Origin: Bemisia tabaci
Taxonomy: Eukaryota; Arthropoda; Insecta; Hemiptera; Aleyrodidae
Direction: 5' to 3'
Assembly (NCBI RefSeq): GCF_918797505.1
Contig: NC_092798.1
Coordinates: 186,001 to 250,000 of the forward strand
Length of the DNA stretch: 64,000 nt
The notes under the pieces are model-generated. The model was not told where the DNA came from and made no database searches. It worked only from the letters and a program-made list of their open reading frames with translations. The first letter of the stretch is position 1. Every line of letters begins with the position of its first letter. The position numbers and the translations under genes were made by a program. Below are positions 1 to 11,714 of the stretch, in pieces.

Positions 1-600
1 TGATTTTCATTGAGTTTGCAAGATGAAGTCAACTTTCACACCGTCAGCGGAGGTAAACTGGCTAGACCCATCTCCTTGCCTTAAATATACTTTTCCCAGT
101 GAGTATATTGGGTGTATTTCTTTCGGTTCCATTCAGTTGAGAATAGATCGATAAGGTGGCTCTTGTTTTTACACTTGCCTAAATTACTTTTCAAACTACG
201 GGGTATTTTGGTTGGGGGTCCATTCGTAAAAAAGTATCCCTTAATCCCCCCCATAATCGCTTAATGTTTGTGATGAATTTATCACTGCAGTTTCTGTCTA
301 TGACCAAATGAATGATTGAATACTTTGGCAAACGATCCAATACACTTTAAGCCTATTCTCCAAACGTTTCAAAAATGTTGACATAAGCTTAAGTATGTAC
401 ATTTCCGTCAATCATGAATAAACTCCCCTCAGTTTCAGTCATTTCCAAAAAATAAAATAGTATCTCTACGTTCCCTGATTTAATTCCGTATCCCTTCAAA
501 TCTTAAAATTCTCCTAGTGCAGCTAGGTTTCCCCGTCCCTCCTATTATTAAGTAAGTAACGTTTGTAAATTACCCCTCCCCCACCCTTTTTTAATGTTGG
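1..600. other. Unannotated AT-rich DNA
   Basis: I see no open frame of useful length, no tRNA boxes and no inverted repeat. It is ordinary intergenic or intronic-looking sequence with short C and G runs increasing toward the right edge. Confidence 0.5.
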
Positions 601-1560
601 CTGGGGAGGCTAAGATGTCTAACACCCCCCCCCCTCCCTTCTTTAAATTATATCAGTGTGAGCGTGACAATGACACGCCCTGAAAGGCGCCTTTTAGAGT
701 ATGGAATTTTCGCGTTTAATTAAATTTTTTCGTGATTATTTATTTGGGGGAGGGGGAGGGGGTGGGAGGGTGAACCCCTCCCCCCCCCTCGTTAAATTAT
801 GTTAGTGTAAGCGTGTCAATGACAAGCCCTGAAGTCGTCTTATAAAGTGGAATTTTCGCGTTTAATTAACGTTTTTCGTGATTATTTTTTGGGGGGGGGG
901 GGGGGGAGGGAGGAGGATGTACCTCCCTCCCCCCTGTCACCCCCCACAAGAATCCACATTGATGTTCTCTCAGAACAAACGCTACTTGTTTTCATTTTGC
1001 CGCCCATTTTTGCGCATAACGCTACTTCAAGGAAGCGGCCAATCTTGACGGTTTTTATAGGGTGGGTACTGCTGGGGGGCCCCCCTCCCCCTCACGAGGG
1101 GTTAGGCCGCCCTTAGAATGAAAAATTAATGCTCTGTTATTATAGGGGTAAACGATTTTACGATAATACCAACCTTCTTCGCGTTACTGGCGAGAAATCG
1201 CGGCGAAACGGTCATTTTCGCGGAAAATTGAGATATTTTGACATTTTAAGCCCCCCCATTTTGGGGGAACGCGGGTCCTGGTCAAAGTCACTTAAGACTT
1301 TTCTAGATCAGAATTTCACGAGCTTTCAGAATGGTTACGTGGAGTTTTGCCCTAAAATCAAGCCTTTTTGGGTAAAAGTGGGAAAATTCGCGGAAAAGTC
1401 GGAATTCTGAGCAATTTTGGGGGGTTTAGGGGGGGCCTACTCCCCCCCACCACGATAAAATTCGCGTAAACAAGGAAAATCTTATTCTACTAGTTGAGAG
1501 CTTCAAGAAAATCACCATCTTCAAAATTCCCACGGGGGGGGGGGGGGGGAGGGTTACCCC
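601..1560. repeat. G-run/C-run region with imperfect tandem duplication
   Basis: Positions 643-768 and 792-913 are two diverged copies of one unit. Each runs from an AT-rich head through GTGACAATGACA-like or GTGTCAATGACA-like sequence, then ATTTTCGCGTTTAATTAA, a CGTGATTATT segment and a long G run. Further G and C homopolymers lie near 1080, 1250, 1430 and 1535, the longest being about 18 consecutive G near 890. The word TTCGCG recurs to the right of the duplication. Short open frames here are read through homopolymers and do not look like protein. The G runs could form quadruplexes on either strand, which is inference. Confidence 0.6.
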
Positions 1561-2041
1561 CTGCTGGCCCACGGTCTATTCTGTCATGAACGTTTAATTT
1601 GTAAACAGTGCGACAAATAATCCCATATTGGATGGCTCTGCCCACCGGCCGCTACGCAGCCCAGGCCCCGGGGCGTTGTGCGCACACCACGACCGCTTCG
1701 CGGCCAGCGAGATCGTCGAAATCTCTCGTTGGCGACTAATGAGCAGACAATTTTAATTGAATTATAAATCAATGTTTTAAATAATAATTTGTCACCAAAA
1801 AATATTCTTAACGATTTTCTCCTCAAACAGAAGTCAGCCTTGACAGGGCCACATATGTATGTATAGCTGTCCATGACTATACAAAGGCCTCTGAAAGTAA
1901 ATACCCACTCTTTTGAAACTCTGACCTTTGAACTCCCCTTCATCCCTCCTGCCCATCGACCGTCTTACTCCCCTCCCTCGCCGCGTGCATCGAGCGTCTT
2001 AAAAATTATTTTATTAGAAAAGAGAGGATTTTTCCTCTACA
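1561..2041. other. Unannotated DNA with no supported feature
   Basis: A moderately GC-rich patch at about 1640-1720 (CCGGCC, CCCCGGGGC, CGCTTCGCGGCCAGCG) sits in AT-rich sequence. Short open frames exist on both strands but resemble no protein I know. Confidence 0.4.
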
Positions 2042-2043
2042 TA

Positions 2044-2979
2044 CAGGGTGGTCCAGACCTACCGTACCAGGCCTTTTTTTTGGTTAATTTGGGTCGCACG
2101 AAGTCCAGGATCGCGGGGATGAATAGATAATCGACCCCAAGGAATCCGAATTTCATGGTCCCAGGGCTCCCCTGGTGTCCCTTGGGGGGTAAAAGGGGGG
2201 TCCGTACTTCAAAAGTCAGGGTTTATGTCAGAATTTTGAAATTATTTCATCGGAATCAGAACGTACGGAAATTTTTAACTTGAATCGACACCAAGAAATC
2301 CAAAATCGGCCCATCCGGGTCCAAAATACCGACCCCTAAAGGTGGGGGACAGAGCCCCCTTTCAAGAAAAATCAAGTTCCTTAAATTGACGAGGAGACTC
2401 GGAAAAAATGTGTATTCATGGGTAATCGACCTCAAGGAATCCAAATTTGAGAGTCTCATTGTCCTCAGAGACTTTACTGATGGGGCACAGGGGTAACCTC
2501 CACACCGGTTTTTTAAAAATTCAGAGACCCCCTTTGCTCCATATCAGGAAAGTGTCTGAGGACAATAGGACCCTCAAATTTGGATTCCTTGATGTCGATT
2601 ACCCATGAATACACATTTTTTCCGAGTCTCCTCGTCAATTTAAGGAACTTGATTTTTCTTGAAAGGGGGCTCTGTCCCCCACCTTTAGGGGTCGGTATTT
2701 TGGACCCGTATGGGCCGATTTTGGATTTCTTGGTGTCGATTCAAGTTAAAAATTTCCATACGTTCTGATTCCGATGAAATAATTTCAAAATTTCGACATA
2801 AACCCTGACTTTTGAAGTACGAACCCCCCTTTTACCCCCCAAGGGACACCAGGGGAGCCCTGGGACCATGAAATTCGAATTCCTTGGGGTCGATTCGGGA
2901 TTCATCCCCGCGATCCTGGACTTCGTGCGACCCAAATTAACTGAAAAAAGGCCTGGTACGGTAGATCTGGGACACCCTG
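2044..2979. mobile_element. 936-bp foldback element flanked by TA
   Basis: Two long inverted arms, 2044-2472 and 2552-2979, are nearly identical along their whole length and enclose a 79-bp loop. The tips read CAGGGTGGTCCAGACCTACC on the left and, reversed, CAGGGTGTCCCAGATCTACC on the right. TA lies directly outside both tips (2042-2043, 2980-2981), which fits a 2-bp target duplication but is ambiguous because TA is self-complementary. Short open frames on both strands are mirror images of each other and end at the arms, so they are not genes. A single-armed relative lies at 14530-14827. The type of transposase that moves it is unknown. Confidence 0.85.
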
Positions 2980-2981
2980 TA

Positions 2982-3284
2982 TACAGTGGAAAATAAGTTT
3001 TTTAACGAGTTTTGAGAACTAAAATTAATAAGGCAATGTATTAAGATTCGTCCTAAACTTTTATTGCTTAACATGTCACGACCGCCTCTTTCATGATTGT
3101 TAGGTTGCACTATTTACTGTCTCATAACGTTCTTTGGGGCTGGTAAATTTCTCGGATTGTCGTATTAATTTCATCAAAATACATGTAGTTGAAGGAAAAT
3201 TTATTTTACACCCGAAATATTTTGAAAATATGCTGCAATTAGGTCTCAGGCACACGACCATCAGAGGTGCTTTTGTTTGTCAGA
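2982..3284. other. Spacer between two foldback elements
   Basis: AT-rich sequence of about 300 bp separating the two foldback elements. No open frame or repeat is supported. Confidence 0.4.
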
Positions 3285-4049
3285 ACGGCCAGCTAGGGTG
3301 TCCCACTTAGAGGGTCACCTCCGAATTTTGATGATGGTACCCTCTAAATCGTTGACCCCACTTATAAAAATAAGATTTCACTAAAGAACAAAATTCTAAA
3401 AAAATTTTTAAGGCCAAAGATCACCCCCCGAAACAGGCCAAAATGCAGAATTTTGCCCATTTTGACGATTTTTTTTTAAAAAAATCGTAATTTAGCTAGG
3501 GCTCTGAAAATTTTACAGAAGAGCATATGTTTGGGCACTTTAAAGGAACAATTTTGTTCATGTCATCATGCGTTTCCGTTTTTCGCTATAAATAATCCTC
3601 AAAATCGGCTAAAAACGCGAGAATTTCAAGATTTTGTATTTTTGTCTTATAACGATTTTTTCAACTGACAAAGTTAAATTATACATGAAACGTACCATTA
3701 ATTGCATCTTTATACTCATTTTGACCGAAATTCATACTTCACTGTATTAACCCTTCTCCTCCCTTTTTTTAACCGTAAATTCAGCGTTTCCTAAGTAGCG
3801 ATAGGTGCATGGGATTTTTTTTCTTTTTTCCATTAAAGATTATGTTTTTGTTCATATTCTACACTTTAAATGTCTGCGTAATGTTTCATTGAAGTGGTAA
3901 TTGCTAATGAAAAATGGGAGAGCATGGTGTGGATTTTTTTTTAAAAAAAATAAATTGTATTTTTGAAAAAAAAAAATAATAATAATTTATTAAAATTAAT
4001 GGAAATGGACCCAAGCACCAAACAATTAGAGACAGCACCATTCCTTTCT

Positions 4050-4738
4050 GGAAGTGCATTATATCGGAAGTGGGGTCTGGAAGTCAGCATATCCAAATCT
4101 GAGAAGATGACTTTTGGCGGTGATCAGCAAAGCATTGAGTTGGAGGATGGGCAGCAGATCAAAGGCTGCGAGCACTTTAAGTACTTGGGAGTGCGGTTGA
4201 CCCAGGATGGAAGGACGGATCAAGCTATCAGGGAAAGGAACACCTTAGCAAGGAAGGCTATAGTGATGTAAATGGAATCCTCTGGGATCAGCGGATTTCC
4301 AAAGATAACAAGAGGAGGATATACAACGCTGTAGTTAAAAGTATATTAACATATGGATGTGAAGTTTGGCAGCTGAAAAAACGCACACAGGATATGCTAG
4401 GAGCAACGGAGATGGATTTCTGGAGAAGGTCGGCAGGAGTTTCTAGGAGAGATCGGGTCCGTAATGATAGAGTACGTCAGATAATGGAATTCGAAAATGA
4501 CATCGTGTTCGACATCATGACCAAACAACTTGTCTGGTACGATCATGTCAATAGGATGACGGAAGAGAGGCTGCCAAAAAAGATGCTTGATTGGGTTCCT
4601 TTTGGGAGGAGACGTACGCCCAGTGAGAGGTTGGCGACAGGGGGTGTTAAACGAGATGAGGGAGTGTCAACTCCCTGATGACCTGTGGGAAGACCGAGCT
4701 TTGAGACGATTAGGCGTCGTAAAGCGCCAAAGAACGCC
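4050..4738 (+). pseudogene. Non-LTR retrotransposon fragment, C-terminal part of the polyprotein
   Basis: Read in successive frames, this encodes the region just after the reverse transcriptase catalytic core of a LINE-type element. A GLEVSISKSEKM segment is followed by FKYLGVRLTQDG, then RRIYNAVVKSILTYGCEVW, a DFWRRSAGVSRRDRVRN block, and LVWYDHVNRMTEERLPKK. These resemble the conserved downstream blocks YLG, YG-E-W, WRR--R-SRRDR-RN and W-GH--RM seen in many insect non-LTR polyproteins. The frame is broken after RKAIVM near 4271 and again near 4620, so it is dead. No catalytic YxDD motif lies inside the fragment. It splits the left arm of the foldback element and is absent from the mirror position in the right arm, so it arrived after that element formed. 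The clade cannot be fixed from this piece. Confidence 0.85.
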
Positions 4739-5004
4739 TTCTAAAATACTTTAACAGAAGCTCCGTAGGAAAAGAAGAAAAACTGATTAATTAATTTCAA
4801 AAAACGAGGCGAGTCTTCCAGAAAAAAAGTGGCAAGGTGCCTAAACAGTAGAGGAAATGCATGATTACTTCCTCTTTGAATACCTAACAACTGACGCTTC
4901 AGCGATAATAGCAGGACAATTCATCCCTCTGTTTTCGAAACTGTGGCTATTATTCAGCATCAATTTCATCCAACAGAAAGTGATTTGAAAGGCCTTCAAA
5001 AAGT

Positions 5005-5292
5005 TTGCTTATTCAGTTCAAGATGTTCAATCTTTGCTGGTGCAAACCTCAGCTTCCAATAATTGCTCTTCAAGCTGATTTATATTTTACAAAAAAGTTA
5101 GGTTACATAGTTTACTACAGACCTTCACTACTTAGTACACTTCAGAAAAACGAGTTTAGTCTTGTAAAAATAAATGGCAAGGTTATAGTGCAAGGCAAGA
5201 GGTGGCAAAAAACAGTTGAGGAAATGCATTATTCTTTTCTTTTTATGAACCTGGTAATGTTAGGTGGAAGTTCATCAAAGGAGATTCGATAA
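5005..5292 (+). pseudogene. Unrecognised 95-codon open frame at the centre of the foldback element
   Basis: The first third of the frame lies inside the inverted arm and also reads open on the mirrored minus strand near 5500-5744 (the shared peptide is like FNLCWCKPQLPI). The rest covers the loop. I do not recognise a domain, catalytic motif or membrane segment. It could be a relic of the element's own protein, or a chance frame. Within the loop, 5168-5256 also partly repeats the arm sequence at 4826-4870 (GGCAAGGT and GAGGAAATGCAT are shared). Confidence 0.25.
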
Positions 5293-6719
5293 CAATTCAT
5301 GTGATGCAATATCTTCATTTTTTTGTTGTTATTAAATCAACCATATGATAGGATAAAAATGTGTATAATTCAGTGTCATTTTTCACTAGCTTGTTGAGAT
5401 AATTATCATTGCTCTCTTTAATTACTAAAGCTTTAACTGTTTTTCTTTTCATGCTATTAGAAATGAATTAATCAAAAACAGACAGAGGCCCCCACCTATC
5501 ACAAAGATAAGATAACTTTCATGTCTTGAAAAAGTGGCCAATATAACCTCTGATACTCTTTTATTAATACAATTGTACTGACGCAATTTTTTGTGTAATA
5601 CAAATCAGTTTGAAGGACAATTACTGGAAGCAGAGGTTTGTACCAGCAAAGATTGAATACCCATCTTAAACTGAATAAGCAAACTTTTTGAAGGCCTTTC
5701 AAATCACTTTCTGTTGGATCAAATTGATGCCGAAAAATAGCCACAGTTTCGAAAACAGAGGGATGAATTGTCCTGCTATTATCGCTGAAGCGTCAGTTGT
5801 TAAGTATTTAAAGAGGAAGTAATCATGCATTTCCTCTACTGTTTAGGTACCTTGCCACTTTTTTTTTGGAAGACTCGCCTCGTTTTCTGAAGTATATTCA
5901 TCGGTGTTTCTTCTTTTCCTAGTTATTCCTATAGTATTTTCTGTTAAAGTATTTTAGAAAAAAGGAATGATGCTGTTTCTAATTGTTTGGTGCTTGGGTC
6001 CATTTCCATTTATTTTAATAAATTATTTTTTTTTTTTTCAAAAATACAATTTATTTTTTTTTTTAAAAAAAATCCATACCATGCTCTCCCATTTTTCATA
6101 AGTAATTACCACTTCAATGAAACATTGCGCAGACATTTAAAGTGTAGAATATAAACAAAAACATAATCTTTAATGGAAAAAAGAAAAAAAATCCCATACA
6201 CCTATCGCTACTTAGGAAACGCTGAATTTACGGTTAAAAAAAGAGAGGAGAAGGGTTAATACAGTGAAGTATGAATTTCGGTCAAAATGAGTATAAAGAT
6301 GCAATTAATGGTACGTTTCATGTATAATTTAACTTTGTCAGTTGAAAAAATCGTTATAAGACAAAAATACAAAATCTTGAAATTCTCGCGTTTTTAGCCG
6401 ATTTTGAGGATTATTTATAGCGAAAAACGGAAACGCATGATGACATGAACAAAATTGTTCCTTTAAAGTGCCCAAACATATGCTCTTCTGTAAAATTTTC
6501 AGAGCCCTAGCTAAATTACGATTTTTTTAAAAAAAATCGTCAAAATGGGCAAAATTCTGCATTTTGGCCTGTTTCGGGGGGTGATCTTTGGCCTTAAAAA
6601 TTTTTTAGAATTTTGTTCTTTAGTGAAATCTTATTTTTATAAGTGGGGTCAACGATTTAGAGGGTACCATCATCAACATTCGGAAGTGACTCTGTAAGTG
6701 GGACACTCTAACGGCCACT

Positions 6720-8114
6720 ACAGGGGCGGTCAAAATCGCTGCGTCACCGTCCCATGTAGTGAAGCGAAATGTTTGATTCACTTCATAATCAGATTGTGCA
6801 ACAGTCACTGCCAGACTCACGGAAGCTCTAGGGAGATTTGAAAGGTAAAACGCACGGAAAAAATTAAATGTTAATCGATTTAGCATTTATAATCCTGGAA
6901 AAATGTGCAAGATGTTTCAAATGCTGATTTTACATTAAAAATTGCAAACTTTACTTTTGAATGTGTTAATTGAACCATGGCCGTAGTTAAGTTAGTATTT
7001 TTTCCATGTAAAAACAGCATTTGAATATTCTCGCAAATTTTTTTAACATTATAAATGCTAAAGCAACATTCAATTTTTTTCCGTGCGTAATTGAACGAAA
7101 ACTCAAGGTCTGACAATATAACGCTACGACAAAAAAAAATCGGCCGCCAATTTTTCCTCTTACTGGTGGACCAAAATAATCGATGTGACGGTCGTTTGAC
7201 ATCCGGGGTCACCTCATTCATAGGAGAAACAGATAATTCCTGATAAAAAAGCAACCGGTATCAAATTTTTAAGCCTACCACCTTACAGAGCTAGAAAAGC
7301 AAACGCTCTTCAAAATAACCATGCCGAGTCTTTAGTGTGAGGGAGGTGAAATTCGAAAGTTCCCGTAAAATTGCCCACGTAAATGGAGCTATTAATGCCT
7401 ACAAAAAAAATGTACGTAAGAATCCGAAGCCTGAAGCAAATGAATCCTATACGCAGCTCTTTTTGAGCTAATTAAGTTATACTTCATTTATCGAATGATT
7501 TAGTCAATATATATTTCTATGGGGGGGAGGGGGGTCGGAAAACTCCGGCGACAATGTTTAGTTGCGACGACTACAATGAAAGCTGCAACCAGAAAAGCGG
7601 ACTCGTTCAACCGTTAGCGACCGACGCGAAGTTGATGAAATGTAGCGCAATTGAAAGTACGAAACGGAATTTCAGATTTTCCAGGGAAAAAGTGAACCGC
7701 ATCACATGGTCCAAGCGAAACGCCCTGCTGCCACCGCAAACAGCGCATCCGTCGCTGCCATGGTGCATCCCCTGTAACCCCCTCACCCCTCCCCCGCCCT
7801 GGTCCCGTAACAGTGGACATAACCCGGATTCCATAACGCCGACTGACCTTCCAAGCTGTCGGCTCCCTTCCCTCGGTAGTCGGTTCTCTCCTTCCAATTT
7901 TATTCCGTTGTGTTTGTTTTTATCGTGCTTCCCTCCAAGCCTCGCCAAGTATTACTGTTGCCATATACCCCATTTGAACCCTTGCAAAATAATCACACCT
8001 TATCTGAAAATCTACTCAAGTCCGCCCTTACAAACCAACAAGACGCTGCCAATTTGAAGATCACGATTTATTATGACTTTAAGCCTATCCCTCTGTTTTG
8101 CGGACAATTTCGCC
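6720..8114. other. Unannotated DNA, no supported gene
   Basis: Several open frames of 60-167 codons occur on both strands, the longest at 7554-8057 plus. They overlap one another antisense, are poor in protein-like composition, and show no motif. A G run lies near 7522. I see nothing that can be called a gene. Confidence 0.4.
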
Positions 8115-8116
8115 TA

Positions 8117-10448
8117 CACTCAAAAAAAGCTCCGGCCGTGGAGGCCATAAGCAGCGGACCTGGAGCACGAACTGGACGGGCTATATGGCACTACCGTTCG
8201 CCTACGCGCCTGACGGCCGGAGTGCTACGTGCGGGGACGATGCGGATTGCTACGGACATGAAAACCGTAAGTCGCGGCCTCGAGCGGCATAGGCAGCTTG
8301 CGCTCTCCGCGCTACTTACGGGCTGGACGGCCGGAGCTCTGCGCGCCGACGCTGTCCGCGACGTGGTGGATTTTTTCGGAACTACAGCTGAAAATTCACC
8401 ATTAAAGTACATAGAAAAGAAAAACTTTCAAACATTGAGTGAATTATCTTGTGTCAATTTCTGAACAAGATTTTTTTTCTTTCCTTCTTTTTAAAATAGG
8501 TATATATTTCTTTGTTGATAGTTCATAACAATTTAGTTTCAGGAAAGTTATGGATAATTCACTGTCTAAGAAAGAAAAAGAGCATATGAACGTTAGCTTG
8601 TTGATCATGTTTCAGATATCAAGAGAGATTTGAACTCCTTGGCTGATAGTTCAGCAAGTCAATTTGAGAAAAGAGATGAATCTTAGAGAAGAGATGATGC
8701 TTATTGAGAAAGAAAATCAGCATATGAATGTTAGCTTATTCATCGTGTAGAGATATCAAGAGAAATTTTCAAAAACCTAACTTTAATGTTGCAAGCTTTC
8801 CTAGAAATAAATAAAGCACTGGGGAAGCACTGGAAGGAACAAATGTAGATAGATCAAAAATTCTTGCTACCTATTTTAAATGTAGAACAGACTGCCCAAG
8901 GTATGATAAATTGCTAAAACTCATTGCAGCGAAAAATGTAAATTGAAAAATCATTTTTATCACTTGGCAGCCCGTTCTCAATAAATGTAATTACTTTCAC
9001 TCAATGAGAATTCAGCATTTGTCAAAAACAAAACCTGGTTCATCCCTCAATAAAAAATACGAATGCAAAGTAGGAAATCACCTAAATGATTAACAAAGGA
9101 AAACCACAGGCGTAGGTCTGGGTACTTACAGATTTTTACTCCTTACGACTAGAAGAGCTTCAGAATCTTGAAAATGAGGTTGAGAATATTTCAAAGTGTA
9201 AATTCAGTAGTAAAAGTTGACAAAACTTCAAGATATAACTCTCCGCAATAACTACCGGATACAATTTCCACAAAATATTAGCGAAGAAATATACCACCGA
9301 AAATTGTCACACTTGTTAAAATTGTAGATCTTCCCTTCAGCAAACTGAAGCGCGATTCACACAAAATTTACCACTATTACAGTACACTGAGCTCCCTAGA
9401 ATTGGGATATGGAATCAGAGAGATATTCACAGCAACAATGTTTGCACTGGCTCTTATCGGATAATCAACGCAGGCAAGATTGGCTTATAGCTTCCGCTGG
9501 CGGACAGCTATTTTGGCAACAGAGAAGGGAGGTGTTGGATGTCGGAGAGTGAAATACTACCTCCTCTCAATTGAAAACATTTAAGTATAAGCCAGAGATT
9601 AGATTGAAATGGAATAAAAAATCAATCCAATCTTATGAGCAAGCAAAGGTGGCACAATGAAGTTGCAATCGGTAAATAGACATTCTCGTGTCTACATTAT
9701 CAGTATTTTAGTGTGGCGGTAATTTACTCTGTGGGAAGATGCGTGGCAGGTAATTGATTGCTTTTCTTTGATTTAAGTTCTTTCCCTTAGTAGGGGGAAA
9801 ATAAGTGAATTGCAAACGAACTTACAGGAGGAGAGGATATGAGCTCAGTGCGTAGGTAAAACTGACAATTTTCACTTAACTCTCGTCGCATTTCCGAAAG
9901 TATTCGACAAGCGTTATCACACAGAACTTTAGAATCAATCGTGCACCGCACAGAATCAAGAAAATATATCGAAAACCTCCAAAATTAAACGAAAAACGAA
10001 CACACGTAATGAGCAATGACCAACAATGACAAGCAATTTACTAGATTCTAACCTCAATAAACAACGCTGAGTGGTGGCTGCGATCGCTCCCGAAAATGTT
10101 CAAGGCTGGCGGCAACTTTAAATTCACGCACTGAATAACATTGACGTAAAATATTATAATTTTCTGCGAATATACACGTAGCCGTCTCAATTTTAATCTG
10201 ATGGTGACGCCATTTTCCGAAAACTGAATCTCACCTCACTGCCAACGGCCGTGGAAGCGGTTGGCTCCGATCCTGAAACCCGTAACTTACGCTCGGCTCC
10301 TAACCGGTCTTACGGCCACGAAGGCCGCGCGGGTTCCACGGGACATCGGCCGCTGGGTCCAGTACTAGCTGGCGCACGGCCCGTTAACGCCGGGATCACC
10401 AGTGTCCAGAGCAACCGGGTCATAGGGCCGTAGTTTTTTTTTTGAGTG
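8117..10448. mobile_element. 2.3-kb element with CACTCAAAAAAA tips, flanked by TA
   Basis: The left tip CACTCAAAAAAAG at 8117 is mirrored by a T run followed by GAGTG ending at 10448. TA stands immediately outside both (8115-8116, 10449-10450). The two subterminal zones (8130-8375 and 10240-10435) are unusually GC-rich and are made of repeated short words such as ACGGCCG, GGCCGGAG, GGGCTGGACGG and GGTCCAG, while the interior is AT-rich. The interior carries a direct duplication (8568-8630 and 8707-8768) around AGCATATGAACGTTAGCTT-like sequence. No transposase could be found, so the element appears non-autonomous. The open frame at 7910-8464 runs across the left tip and is not a gene. Confidence 0.75.
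8568..8768. repeat. Internal direct duplication within the CACTCAAAAAAA element
   Basis: Two ~62-bp copies with about 85% identity by eye, at 8568-8630 and 8707-8768. Both contain GAAAGAAAA, AGCATATGAA, GTTAGCTT and ATATCAAGAGA. Confidence 0.65.
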
Positions 10449-10450
10449 TA

Positions 10451-11495
10451 GTTTTTCCGGGAGAACCATAGGAGATACATTGATATCCTCCATTTTTTCG
10501 TCGCCGTCTCTCAAAACCTAATGGAAACTTTTAGTTCGATCTAGTATAATAGAACGGAACCGAGTCTTTTGGAAATCAAATGATCCCCTTGTTAGTTGCT
10601 TAGAAGATGCAGTTGCTTCCTTTCCGCAGAGGAAATGATTTCATCGCAAGAGAAACCGAGAGGTGCAAAACTGCACAATTGGCTCCTTTCTGCGATCTGA
10701 TTTGATTATGTTTGCTTCATTCAGGAGAAGGAAAACCATAGCATTAGTAACGAAAAAAGTAAAAAGATTTTTACAGCAAATGTGACTGTTGAGGTTAGAT
10801 TTAAACAATCAAAGCTCGTTTGCCTAGTTCATTGAAATTGAAATTTTGAAACCCCATTTTTTTATTCATGACAAATGGCAAATAAATTCTACAACACTCC
10901 TTTTCTTCAAACAAAAAGAAACATGGTTTTCTTTTCTTCGATACTGATTGGTGGAGGTGCTGTCACATTCTGTAAATCGCCGTTACTGTATCGAATTTTG
11001 AGGTGCAAAATTAATTTCGCTCTCTATTTTCTGTTGCAGGTGAGTAGCAGCTTGTACAGTCTTAAATGTAATTATGAATGCCTAAAGTAAGCATCTAACC
11101 CTTTTAATTACAAACAACAAACTAAAACGCCATTAAAATTCTAAATTAAATTATAATGTCACTGCGATTAATTAGAGATTCAATCTCCTTACTTCGTCTC
11201 CCGTGAGTCCCGTGACTGACTATGTTGTTGGCAAGAGATTACTGAAAAGCATTGTCAAATCATTGAAAGACGACTCGTTCATTAACGAATTGACGATTCG
11301 TTTGAGTTGACTTGAGGCAACTGCACTTGGACATAGATTTGGTTGCACATTTTTCCAGCGTAATTAACTACCGATGTACTTTTGTGACTCATCGTAGTTT
11401 CTTTTTTTATCTTTTGTTCTTTTTTGGCCTTTTCAAATAGCTAATTCCATCTTCCCTGTAATTTTACTCAACAACTAACCTCAGGCAAACCTTGC
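10451..11495. other. Unannotated AT-rich DNA
   Basis: No repeat or gene is supported. A TTGCAG|GTGAGT juxtaposition at about 11040 looks like fused splice sites but flanks no convincing exon. Confidence 0.4.
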
Positions 11496-11519
11496 GTGAG
11501 ACCATTCAACCAGGGTCGC

Positions 11520-11578
11520 CTCGCCAGGCATCGAACTGGGGACCCTCTGCATGCGAACCGTTGGGCCAGAGTTGTAAC
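11520..11578 (-). repeat. tRNA-like fragment (SINE head or tRNA pseudogene)
   Basis: On the minus strand an A-box-like TGGCCCAACGG (11558-11568) is followed by GCATGCAGAGGGTCCCC and a B-box-like AGTTCGATGCC (11527-11537). The order and spacing fit a polymerase III internal promoter that has lost about 10-13 nt between the boxes compared with an intact tRNA. The middle portion resembles the anticodon region of alanine-type tRNAs, but a full cloverleaf cannot be drawn. It is therefore a relic or a SINE head, not a functional tRNA. Confidence 0.5.
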
Positions 11579-11714
11579 AACCGTACCCCAGGAAGGCGCA
11601 GTGCCGATTCCAACTGGAATTCCTCATGGAAAATATTCAGCAGAAGTTCTTACGTTTGAAATCGAATTGTGTATCATTATATTGAAGGCACAATTTGCCC
11701 GTCCAGCCTCACAC

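Larger units (their letters stand above)
3294..6710. mobile_element. 3.4-kb foldback DNA element with ~1.1-kb inverted arms
   Basis: Sequence from 3294 inward is matched in reverse complement from 6710 inward. The match covers TIR tips TAGGGTGTCCCACTTA (left) and TAGAGTGTCCCACTTA (right), an AT-rich subterminal zone, and a more unique inner portion (left 4739-5100, right 5580-5966). The loop is about 5101-5579. The flanks read ACGGCCAGC (3285-3293) and ACGGCCACT (6711-6719), a 7-of-9 match that would fit an 8-9 bp target duplication. The inverted homology may start a few bases further out (GGCC), so the exact tip is uncertain. The left arm is interrupted at 4050-4738 by a retrotransposon fragment missing from the right arm. 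The loop holds a 95-codon frame (5005-5292) that overlaps the left arm and that I do not recognise. Confidence 0.85.

Noticed and set aside
7554..8464. Two long overlapping plus-strand frames (167 and 184 codons).
   Set aside because: They overlap in different frames. The second crosses the tip of a mobile element, and neither has a domain or consistent codon use.
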